Position numbers and translations under genes: made by a program | The notes under the pieces: model-generated | What the model was told of the DNA's origin: nothing | The model's input: the letters and a program-made list of their open reading frames with translations, nothing else | The model's database searches: none | Assembly: GCA_964425415.1 (NCBI GenBank) | Contig: CAYRMJ010000007.1 | Span: 1-26,819 of the forward strand | Direction: 5' to 3' | DNA length: 26,819 nt | DNA from: JAADDK01 sp964425415 | Lineage (GTDB): Archaea; Thermoplasmatota; Thermoplasmata; Thermoplasmatales; Aciduliprofundaceae | Shown: piece after piece, positions 16,666 to 22,946 of the stretch | Position numbering within the stretch: position 1 is the first letter of the stretch | How the letters are laid out: each line of letters opens with the position of its first letter

Positions 16666-16673
16666 TTTATAAT
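16666..16673 (+). promoter_or_regulatory. TATA box of the racemase-family gene
   Basis: TTTATAAT with centre 26 bp before ATG 16696 and no Shine-Dalgarno motif between. The same gap holds the ftcD promoter on the other strand, probably the TTAAATTATG around 16636-16646. Confidence 0.6.
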
Positions 16674-16695
16674 TGTTTATGCTTTCCTGAGCTCT

Positions 16696-17370
16696 ATGAA
16701 ACGTATAGGCTTGATTGGTGGAACCTCTCCGGAATCCACTCTGTATTATTACTCAAAACTTGTTGAAGAATCTCGCAGAAGATTTGAAATAAATTACTAT
16801 CCTGAAATTGTGATTTTCTCTCTTAACTTCAAAAAATTTAGAGAGTTGCCAACGTGGAAGGATAAGAAGGAGTACATAATGGAAGGGATTAGAGCATTGG
16901 AGACCTCTGGTGCGGAGATTATCGCACTAACTGCAAATACCCCACACATAATATTTGATGAGCTTCAGAGCCTCACAGACAAAAAAATGGTGAGTATAAT
17001 TGATGCAGTAGGAAATGAAGCAAAACGCCAGAATTTAAAAAGTCTGCTTTTGTTAGGTACAAAGGTAACCATGACCTCTGGGTTCTACAGAGAGAAGTTA
17101 GAGAATATGGGATTCATAGTGCTTATTCCAAGTGAAAGGGAGATGGAAGAAATCAACAGAATAATATTTGAGGAGCTTGCCACTGGTAGTTTAAAAAGTA
17201 AAGATTTTCTCGTTTCTGTTGTGGAAAAGTATGAAGATGCTGTGGATGGAGTTATTTTAGGGTGCACTGAACTGCCTCTAGCACTATACAAAGAAGATGC
17301 GTCCATACCACTTTTGGATTCTGCAGAAATTCATGTACGCGCCATACTGGATGAGGCTCTAAAACCTTAA
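16696..17370 (+). CDS. Aspartate/glutamate racemase-family protein (one active-site Cys missing)
   Basis: A 224-residue cofactor-independent racemase homologue of normal length. The N-terminal motif GLIGGTSPESTLYYY (5-19) and the C-terminal GCTELPLAL with Cys190 are present. The first catalytic cysteine, normally in a CNT-H motif, is replaced by Ala80 in LTANTPH. Two-base racemases need both cysteines; one-sided variants of the family exist, so the enzyme might work in one direction only, use another residue, or act on another substrate. ATG 16696 starts the conserved core and is 26 bp from a TATA box. The TAA stop is embedded in the TATA box of the following tRNA-Gly. Substrate specificity (Asp, Glu or other) cannot be read. 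Confidence 0.87.
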   Translation: MKRIGLIGGTSPESTLYYYSKLVEESRRRFEINYYPEIVIFSLNFKKFRELPTWKDKKEYIMEGIRALETSGAEIIALTANTPHIIFDELQSLTDKKMVSIIDAVGNEAKRQNLKSLLLLGTKVTMTSGFYREKLENMGFIVLIPSEREMEEINRIIFEELATGSLKSKDFLVSVVEKYEDAVDGVILGCTELPLALYKEDASIPLLDSAEIHVRAILDEALKP

Positions 17371-17374
17371 ATAT
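17367..17374 (+). promoter_or_regulatory. TATA box of tRNA-Gly
   Basis: TTAAATAT, centred about 30 bp before the mature 5' end of the tRNA. It overlaps the TAA stop codon (17368-17370) of the racemase gene. Confidence 0.55.
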
Positions 17375-17400
17375 CAAAACATTTATTCCCCTTTCAGAAT

Positions 17401-17473
17401 GCGGGTGTAGTGTAGCCTGGTATCACGAAGCCCTGCCACGGCTTTGACCCGGGTTCGAATCCCGGCACCCGCA
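17401..17473 (+). tRNA. tRNA-Gly (GCC)
   Basis: A 73-nt cloverleaf. The acceptor GCGGGTG pairs with CACCCGC in all seven positions. The D stem is GTG/CAC with a GG-containing loop. The anticodon stem AAGCC/GGCTT closes the loop CTGCCAC with anticodon GCC. The T stem CCGGG/CCCGG encloses TTCGAAT, and the discriminator is A. CCA is not encoded, as usual in archaea, and there is no intron. CTTTTTAA follows at once as a likely terminator. Confidence 0.97.
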
Positions 17474-17480
17474 CTTTTTA
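17474..17480 (+). terminator. T-run terminator of tRNA-Gly
   Basis: CTTTTTA directly follows the discriminator base; an oligo-T stop of the type used by archaeal RNA polymerase. Confidence 0.5.
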
Positions 17481-17492
17481 AGTGAGAAAAAG

Positions 17493-17500
17493 TTAAATAA
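17493..17500 (+). promoter_or_regulatory. TATA box of the PQQ-propeller gene
   Basis: TTAAATAA with centre about 25 bp before ATG 17522. No Shine-Dalgarno motif is present; the ATATATATCT at 17511-17520 is too near the ATG to be the TATA box of a leaderless mRNA. Confidence 0.5.
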
Positions 17501-17521
17501 GAGTTTGAAGATATATATCTT

Positions 17522-19033
17522 ATGACAAAATATGTTCTTATATGCTTATTGATATTCCTTTTAATAACAGCGTATTTACCAAAGAGCGAAAATGCTAAAA
17601 GCTCAATCAATTCAGAGGCTATTAATGCTTTCCATGATAATATGAGCAATTCAGGAGCTATATGGCCAATGTTTAGAGGTGGTGTGACACATACAGGCCG
17701 CAGCTCCTATGATTCAAGATATATTAACGGATTCTTGAAATGGAAATTTGCTACCATGGATGGCATATTTTCCTCACCGGCAATTGGAAGTGACGGAACA
17801 ATATATATAGGGTCTGATGACGGAAATTTATATGCAATAAATAAAAATGGAACTGAAAAATGGGTGTTTGTAACAAATGATTCAGTAGAATCCTCTCCTG
17901 CCATTGATAATAAAGGAAAGATTTACTTTGGCTCTGTAGATGGATACGTTTACGCTGTAAATCCAAATGGCACACTGTATTGGAAATTTAAAACTGGAAA
18001 TTCAATATATTCATCGCCCGCGATAGGAACCGATGGAACTATCTACATAGGCTCGTGGGATGGCTATTTATATGCAATAAAATCCAATGGAGCTCTTAAA
18101 TGGAAGGTAAACTTGGGTGGTAAAGTAGAATCTTCTCCTGCTGTTGGATACGACGGTACTGTTTACGTGGGGACATGGAATGATTCAATATATGCTATAT
18201 CCTCCGATGGAAATGTGAAATGGCATGTCAAAGTTGGAGACTTTGTTTTTTCCTCACCCGCATTAAGTGATGATGGAACAATATACATTGGCTCTTATGA
18301 TGGTTACCTATATGCCATATCAACAAAGGGTACAATAAAATGGCGATTTGAAACGGGAGATGTTATACGCTCATCACCGGCCATAGGAGAGGATGGAACA
18401 GTGTATGTTGGTTCATGGGACAGCTATTTATATGCCATAAACCCCGATGGGAGTCTAAAATGGAAATTTAAAACTAATAATGAGATTGATTGGTCTTCTC
18501 CAGTAATTGGTAAATACGGAATAATTTACGTAGGATCAAAGGATCATTACATGTATGCCCTGTATCCAAATGGCATACTTAAATGGAAATTTAAAACGGG
18601 TAATAGCATTTACTCATCTCCTGCCATTGGACCAAATTGCACAATATACTTTGGGTCCTACGACTCAAAGATATATGCGTTGGGCACCGATGTTCCATCT
18701 CCACCCAGAAATCTAAAAGCAAACTCTTTTTCAGACCATATATCAATTCATTGGAGTGCCCCATCATGCAAGGGCTCCTCCAACATAACTGCCTACCGTA
18801 TATATCGTAATGGAGTAATGATTAAAGAAATTTCAGCTTCCCAAAACGATTATACTGATTGGAACGTGGTGTCTAATCAAACATACAAATACTATGTCAC
18901 GGCAGTCAATTCTGCAGGTGAGAGTGCTAAGAGCAATGAAGTTAGTGTAACACCCGGCGGCACAGTACCTGAAAGTTACAATATCTTTATTATAGCCATT
19001 GCATTTGCAATCATAATTGCAAAGCGAAAATGA
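17522..19033 (+). CDS. Secreted PQQ-like beta-propeller protein with fibronectin III domain and C-terminal anchor
   Basis: A 503-residue exported protein. Residues 4-18 form a hydrophobic signal sequence (YVLICLLIFLLITAY). WPMFRGGVTHTG (48-59) is the usual entry strand of PQQ-type propellers. Eight repeats of about 38-39 residues, each with the pattern SSPAIG-DGTIYIGS-DGYLYAI-NG-KW, follow at about 82-385; the seventh has an insertion (NEIDWSSPVIG). A fibronectin type III domain covers about 390-480. The chain ends with a hydrophobic helix and KRK, after the motif VPES. Catalytic quinone-enzyme features are absent, so a structural or ligand-binding surface role is likely. The proline-helix-basic tail could be either a plain anchor or an archaeosortase-type sorting signal. 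Confidence 0.9.
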   Translation: MTKYVLICLLIFLLITAYLPKSENAKSSINSEAINAFHDNMSNSGAIWPMFRGGVTHTGRSSYDSRYINGFLKWKFATMDGIFSSPAIGSDGTIYIGSDDGNLYAINKNGTEKWVFVTNDSVESSPAIDNKGKIYFGSVDGYVYAVNPNGTLYWKFKTGNSIYSSPAIGTDGTIYIGSWDGYLYAIKSNGALKWKVNLGGKVESSPAVGYDGTVYVGTWNDSIYAISSDGNVKWHVKVGDFVFSSPALSDDGTIYIGSYDGYLYAISTKGTIKWRFETGDVIRSSPAIGEDGTVYVGSWDSYLYAINPDGSLKWKFKTNNEIDWSSPVIGKYGIIYVGSKDHYMYALYPNGILKWKFKTGNSIYSSPAIGPNCTIYFGSYDSKIYALGTDVPSPPRNLKANSFSDHISIHWSAPSCKGSSNITAYRIYRNGVMIKEISASQNDYTDWNVVSNQTYKYYVTAVNSAGESAKSNEVSVTPGGTVPESYNIFIIAIAFAIIIAKRK

Positions 19034-19096
19034 AAATAGTGTACAAAAATCCACAGCACCCAAAAATTAAAAAACTAAAAGGAATTCGGAGTGAAT

Positions 19097-21289
19097 ATGA
19101 GAATATTCATCGGTGTTGCATGGCCTTATGCAAACGGAGTTGTGCATCTTGGGCACATAATGGGTGCATATTTACCTGCAGACATTTTCGCAAGATATCA
19201 AAGAATGCAGGGCAATGAAGTGCTTATGGTTTCAGGAAGCGATGAGCATGGCACGCCTGTAACTATAACTGCTGAAAAAGAAGGAAAGAGCGTTCAAGAG
19301 ATAGTAAATAGATACCACAAAATAAATTCTGAGGTTATGGAGAAACTAGGCATATCTTTTGATTTGTTTTTCAGAACAACTGATCCAAATCATGAGCAGG
19401 TTGTGCAGGAATTTTTTATGAAACTTTGGAAAAATGGATATTTGTACGAGAACGAGATGTTGCTTCCGTACTGTCCTAAATGTGAGCGTTATTTACCGGA
19501 CAGATACGTGGTGGGAACATGCCCATACTGTGGCTATGAAAATGCACATGGTGACCAGTGCGATGCATGCGGCAGGACGTTAGATCCAAAAGATTTGATA
19601 AATCCAAAATGTGCCATCTGCAATACACCCACGGAGTTCAGAAAGAGCAAACACATATTTTTATCGCTAACCAAGCTTGAGAGCTCGCTGATTAAATGGA
19701 TAGAGAGCAAAACATTTTGGAGAGATAATGTTAAAAGATTCACCCATCAATTTTTAAAATCTGGGCTCAAAGATAGAGCTATAACCAGAGACATCTCATG
19801 GGGAGTCAAAGTGCCGATTGATGGCTATGAAAACAAGAGAATATACGTTTGGTTTGATGCTGTTATAGGGTATCTATCTGCCAGCATGGAATGGGCAAGA
19901 CGCAATAACGAGTCATGGGAGAAGTTTTGGAAAGATCTTAATGCGAAACACTACTATTTTTTGGGAAAGGACAATATTCCATTCCACACGATAATATGGC
20001 CCGGAATGCTCATGGCTCATGGTGAGTTAAATTTACCGTACAATGTAATTGCAAATGAATATTTGCAGTTTTCAGGACAAAAATTCTCAAAAAGCAAAAA
20101 GATAGGTGTATGGATGCCTGAACTTATTGAAAATTTTGATGTGGATATGATTCGTTTCTATGGTGCAGTAAACATGCCTGAAAATAGAGATTTCAATTTC
20201 ACATGGGACAACTTTATTGGCACAATTAACGAGATGTTGGTTGACAAATATGCTAATTTGATCCACAGAATACTGAGTTTTGCATATCGCAATTTCGGAG
20301 AGGTGCCACGCAGGGGAGAAGTGGATGAGCTGGACAGAGAATTATTTAAGAGAATCATGCAAACACGCAAAAATATGTCTGATTATTTAGAAAATGCAGA
20401 ATTCAAAAAGGCTATAAAAGAGTGGCTCAATCTAATTAATTTTGGAAATAATTACTTTACCAAAAAGGCACCTTGGGCATTATGCAAAGAAGATAAGGAA
20501 AAATGCGGATCTGTAATCAATGTATGTCTTCAATTAGTTCAAGCAATTGCCGTGTTTGGAGCCTCATTTTTACCGTTTGCATCAGAGAAAATATGGAAAT
20601 ATTTGGGATACGATGATTCAGTGCACAATCATAATTGGAATGATGCAATAAAAAATATTCCTGTGGGCCAGAAACTAATAGAACCGAAACACCTTTTCCA
20701 GAAAATTGAAATGGACGAGGAAAGGTATGAGAAGTGGAGTCAAATGGATATCAGAGTTGCCAAAGTAGTGGACGTAGAAAATCACAAAGATGCTGACAAG
20801 CTTTACATAGTGAAGTTGAACTTAGGAAACGAGGCGAGAACGGTAGTTGCAGGTCTTAAAAATTATTATTCAAAAGATGAACTAATTGGAAGAGAAGTTT
20901 TGCTGCTGTATAACTTAGAGCCAGCAACGATAAGAGGTGTGAAATCTCACGGAATGCTTTTGGCAGGCGATGACGGAAACAATGTGGCACTCCTTAAGCC
21001 TGAAAAAGAGGTGGCTCCGGGAACACGGGTGGAGGCAAATGGAATAATTGGTAGAGGAGAGAAGATACTCAAATTTAAAAAATTCAAAAAGATGGTGCTT
21101 GAGATTGTGAACATAGAAAATGAGAAAATCGCAGGCTCAAAGGCATATACGGTTAACTTTACCATTCCCAACGATTGGCGTGGCAAACAAGGAGTTGTGT
21201 TTATTGACAAAAAACCTTTACTGCTGCATGTGGGAGACATACTAATAGTGCCTGATAAAAAAATCAGTCCCGGAGGCAAAGTGAGATGA
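19097..21289 (+). CDS. metG: Methionyl-tRNA synthetase with C-terminal tRNA-binding domain
   Basis: A class I aminoacyl-tRNA synthetase of 730 residues. HLGH (17-20, the HIGH motif) follows PYANGVV. Two zinc knuckles lie at about 126-175, with eight cysteines in CPKC, CPYC, CDAC and CAIC. KFSKS near residue 330 is the KMSKS motif. An EMAPII/Arc1p-like OB domain (DIRVAKVVDVENHKDADKLY) starts near 545. About 80 further residues after it, ending SPGGKVR, form an extra small beta domain I do not recognise. ATG 19097 is preferred over GTG 19091 since GGAG at 19088-19091 lies five bases upstream. The stop overlaps the ATG of the PHP gene as ATGA. Confidence 0.97.
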   Translation: MRIFIGVAWPYANGVVHLGHIMGAYLPADIFARYQRMQGNEVLMVSGSDEHGTPVTITAEKEGKSVQEIVNRYHKINSEVMEKLGISFDLFFRTTDPNHEQVVQEFFMKLWKNGYLYENEMLLPYCPKCERYLPDRYVVGTCPYCGYENAHGDQCDACGRTLDPKDLINPKCAICNTPTEFRKSKHIFLSLTKLESSLIKWIESKTFWRDNVKRFTHQFLKSGLKDRAITRDISWGVKVPIDGYENKRIYVWFDAVIGYLSASMEWARRNNESWEKFWKDLNAKHYYFLGKDNIPFHTIIWPGMLMAHGELNLPYNVIANEYLQFSGQKFSKSKKIGVWMPELIENFDVDMIRFYGAVNMPENRDFNFTWDNFIGTINEMLVDKYANLIHRILSFAYRNFGEVPRRGEVDELDRELFKRIMQTRKNMSDYLENAEFKKAIKEWLNLINFGNNYFTKKAPWALCKEDKEKCGSVINVCLQLVQAIAVFGASFLPFASEKIWKYLGYDDSVHNHNWNDAIKNIPVGQKLIEPKHLFQKIEMDEERYEKWSQMDIRVAKVVDVENHKDADKLYIVKLNLGNEARTVVAGLKNYYSKDELIGREVLLLYNLEPATIRGVKSHGMLLAGDDGNNVALLKPEKEVAPGTRVEANGIIGRGEKILKFKKFKKMVLEIVNIENEKIAGSKAYTVNFTIPNDWRGKQGVVFIDKKPLLLHVGDILIVPDKKISPGGKVR

Positions 21290-21927
21290 AACTTGACTTG
21301 CACATTCACACCTCTTATTCTCCTGATGGAAAAGTTGATCCTAAAGATGTGCTTAAAATTGCTAAAAAGTTAGGGATAGATGCGATAGCTATAACTGACC
21401 ATAATGAAATTAAAGGTGCGCTAAAAGCGAGATCTTATGGAATATTACCAGTAATAATAGGAGAAGAAGTATCCACTTTGTCAGGCCATGTGCTTGCTTA
21501 CAATATTGAGTGCCTAATTCCACGAGGACTTACAGTAGAAGAGACTATTGAAAAGATACAAGAATGCAGCGGAATCGCAGTTATTGCTCATCCATACAGA
21601 TACTGGTCAGGAGTGGGGGAGAAGGAAACAATTAAAAATATAAGGCACGTGGATGGAATAGAGATTTTCAATGGCAGATGTAAAGAAAGGTCAAATAAAA
21701 AAGCAAAAACTTTAGCTGAAAAATATAATAAATTTGGTACCGGAGGTAGCGATGCACATTTTCCTGAGCACATTGGTAAAGCAGGAGTAGTTACAGATTG
21801 TTATGATATACCTGAATGCTTAAAGAATGCAAAAACATTTGGCAGTTCAAGAACCTCACTTGAAACAATAGCCTATGTGAAAAAAGCTGTTGGCGAATGG
21901 ATAAAACGTGGATTTAAGAGAATTTAA
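21286..21927 (+). CDS. PHP-domain metal-dependent phosphoesterase
   Basis: A 213-residue stand-alone PHP (polymerase and histidinol phosphatase) domain. The four metal-binding motifs are complete: HIHTSYSPDG (6-15), TDHNEIKG (37-44), IGEEVSTLSGH near 59-69, IAHPYR near 102, and GSDAHFPEHIG near 163-173. Such proteins hydrolyse phosphomonoesters or nucleotides, for example 3',5'-nucleoside bisphosphate or RNA ends. The substrate of this one is unknown. It is translationally coupled to metG by a four-base overlap, though no functional link is obvious. It meets the LC7 gene head-on, with both stops sharing TTAA. Confidence 0.88.
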   Translation: MKLDLHIHTSYSPDGKVDPKDVLKIAKKLGIDAIAITDHNEIKGALKARSYGILPVIIGEEVSTLSGHVLAYNIECLIPRGLTVEETIEKIQECSGIAVIAHPYRYWSGVGEKETIKNIRHVDGIEIFNGRCKERSNKKAKTLAEKYNKFGTGGSDAHFPEHIGKAGVVTDCYDIPECLKNAKTFGSSRTSLETIAYVKKAVGEWIKRGFKRI

Positions 21928-22256
21928 ATCAAATCTTTTAACTTATCTTTTAAAACTGCAATTTCATCCCAATGCTCTTCCTTGGAGATCACAGCAAGCA
22001 CACCCCTCTTCCCAGCCGCGGTAATTGTCAGTTTGTAGCCTTTGTCAATATCAACAACTATTTTTTCAACGGCTCCAATGGCCGATGTGGCGGTTTCGGA
22101 GGCTCCCAACACTATGGCGCTCATCGCAGAAAAAGTATCCTGATTTTCAAGCTCGTCCCCCTCAATAAACATACCTGTCCTACTCACAAGAATAACTTTA
22201 TCAACATTGGATTTTTCTTTGAAAGTCTCCAGAAGCTCTTTGACTGTTTCCACCAT
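21924..22256 (-). CDS. Roadblock/LC7-domain protein
   Basis: A 110-residue single roadblock/LC7 domain, recognisable by the pattern VDKVILVSRTGMFIEGD...FSAMSAIVLGASETA...VVDIDKGYKLTITAAGKRGVLAVIS. In archaea and bacteria (MglB-like) these homodimers bind small GTPases or assemble on sensory complexes; no GTPase gene is in this window. ATG 22256 has no Shine-Dalgarno motif. An alternating TA tract at 22279-22288 is centred about 27 bp upstream and probably acts as its TATA box. The gene ends convergently with the PHP gene. Confidence 0.87.
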   Translation of the reverse strand: MVETVKELLETFKEKSNVDKVILVSRTGMFIEGDELENQDTFSAMSAIVLGASETATSAIGAVEKIVVDIDKGYKLTITAAGKRGVLAVISKEEHWDEIAVLKDKLKDLI

Positions 22257-22278
22257 CCATTAGTGATATGTTACAATT

Positions 22279-22288
22279 ATATATATAT
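22279..22288. promoter_or_regulatory. Alternating TA tract, TATA box of the LC7 gene (possibly bidirectional)
   Basis: ATATATATAT-like sequence centred 27 bp before the LC7 ATG on the minus strand. It is symmetric, so it could also drive plus-strand transcription starting near 22309 into the unannotated gap before tRNA-Pro. Confidence 0.45.
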
Positions 22289-22375
22289 CTTTCCCCACAT
22301 CTGCGCATTGCTTTGATTCTCCAGAGCCGTTCCTAGGAGGAAATTTACAGAGACATCGCTTCCATATTTTTATAA

Positions 22376-22494
22376 TGGGGCCGCCGAGATTTGAACTCGA
22401 GTCTCCGGCTCTTCCGGAGGAGGGGTTTGAAAGGGGAACCTTGGTGCCCCTTCACACCCGAAGCCGGAAGGATGCCAAGCTACCCCACGGCCCC
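22376..22494 (-). tRNA. tRNA-Pro (CGG) with a 46-nt canonical intron
   Basis: Read on minus: acceptor GGGGCCG/CGGCCCC with discriminator A at 22376, D stem GGG, anticodon stem CCGGC/GCCGG, T arm CTCGAGTTCAAATCTCGG. Anticodon CGG occupies 22460-22458. The loop is interrupted after position 37 by an intron at 22456-22411. The junction fits a bulge-helix-bulge motif: loop bases TTCG (32-35) pair with CGGA near the intron end, leaving three-base bulges GG^T and AG^A at the two cut sites. Because G37 equals the last intron base, a one-base shifted cut would give the same mature tRNA. Inside the intron GAAGGGG can pair with CCCCTTTC. TTTATTAT about 28 bp upstream is a fitting TATA box. CCA is not encoded. 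Confidence 0.95.
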
Positions 22495-22613
22495 ACGCTT
22501 GGTGCAATGCATGGCAAATAATAAATTTTTTGATTTGACGGTTAAGTTGTGTTATCTGAAATTACTTCGCCGATTCTTCACGATTCATCACCTCCATCCA
22601 ATAGATGAAAAAA

Positions 22614-22620
22614 TTTATAT
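22614..22620 (+). promoter_or_regulatory. TATA box of the 53-residue gene
   Basis: TTTATAT with centre at 22617, implying transcription from about 22643 and a short leader that contains the ribosome-binding site GAGGTGA at 22646-22652. Confidence 0.5.
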
Positions 22621-22658
22621 TGTTGAACTCCTCATCTCCCAGACCGAGGTGAAGCAAT

Positions 22659-22820
22659 ATGAGCAAGCTTGCAGATGTAGAAATTGTGAGAGAGGGAGAC
22701 ATGTTCTTTGCAAGAATAACAATGCCCGATGGAAACGTTACCAAAATAGAGAGCGAGAAATTTGAAGAAATACTTAATCAAATAGCCACCGAGTTGCAGG
22801 ATAGGTTCGGTTTTCTTTGA
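22659..22820 (+). CDS. Small conserved-looking hypothetical protein, 53 residues
   Basis: The sequence begins MSKLADVEIVREGD and ends ATELQDRFGFL, with no family I recognise. It predicts as a beta hairpin (VEIVREGDMFFARITMPDG) followed by an amphipathic helix (SEKFEEILNQIATELQ). Support for a real gene: a strong Shine-Dalgarno GAGGTGA six bases before the ATG, a TATA box 42 bp upstream, protein-like codon use with Glu-rich composition, and a T-rich tract right after the stop. It is a single-gene unit facing away from tRNA-Pro. Function unknown; a small binding or adaptor protein would fit but is not shown. Confidence 0.75.
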   Translation: MSKLADVEIVREGDMFFARITMPDGNVTKIESEKFEEILNQIATELQDRFGFL

Positions 22821-22847
22821 ATTATTTTTTAATTTTTATTTCTATGA
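22821..22847 (+). terminator. T-rich terminator after the 53-residue gene
   Basis: Several T runs (ATTATTTTTTAATTTTTATTTC) directly follow the TGA stop; typical archaeal T-tract termination. Confidence 0.5.
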
Positions 22848-22860
22848 GTTTTTTGGTTAT

Positions 22861-22892
22861 TTAGTAAACTTAATTTACTAACAATAGTTAGT
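22861..22892. promoter_or_regulatory. Candidate operator: two overlapping inverted repeats upstream of the methyltransferase gene
   Basis: TTAGTAAA (22861-22868) and TTTACTAA (22874-22881) form a perfect 8-bp inverted repeat around CTTAA. ACTAAC (22877-22882) and GTTAGT (22887-22892) form a second perfect 6-bp repeat around AATA, using part of the first. The block ends about 55 bp before the predicted transcription start at 22947. The half-site TTAGT occurs three times. It looks like a site for a dimeric regulator rather than a hairpin terminator, since it lies after the T tract of the previous gene. Confidence 0.45.
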
Positions 22893-22919
22893 TAATAAGG
22901 CAATTGCTAAAAGTAAAAA

Positions 22920-22925
22920 TTTAAA
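22920..22925 (+). promoter_or_regulatory. TATA box of the methyltransferase gene
   Basis: TTTAAA within AAATTTAAAC, centred about 25 bp before the GTG at 22947. This spacing supports a leaderless mRNA that begins with the GTG start codon. Confidence 0.55.
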
Positions 22926-22946
22926 CACCATCGTGAATACACCATT

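Noticed and set aside
17383..17649. Minus-strand frame of 88 codons covering tRNA-Gly
   Set aside because: It reads through the tRNA and the signal-peptide region of the propeller gene; the GIRTRV-like stretch is just translated tRNA antisense.
17760..18690. Regularly spaced repeats that might suggest a CRISPR or repeat array
   Set aside because: The repeats are in-frame propeller blades of about 117 bp with diverged codons, not identical short direct repeats with spacers.
19030..19218. 62-codon frame just before metG
   Set aside because: It has no ribosome-binding site and mostly overlaps metG in another frame; the basic N-terminus comes from an A-rich promoter region.
22391..22765. Plus-strand frame of 124 codons across tRNA-Pro
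   Set aside because: It translates the antisense of the tRNA and continues out of frame over the 53-residue gene.
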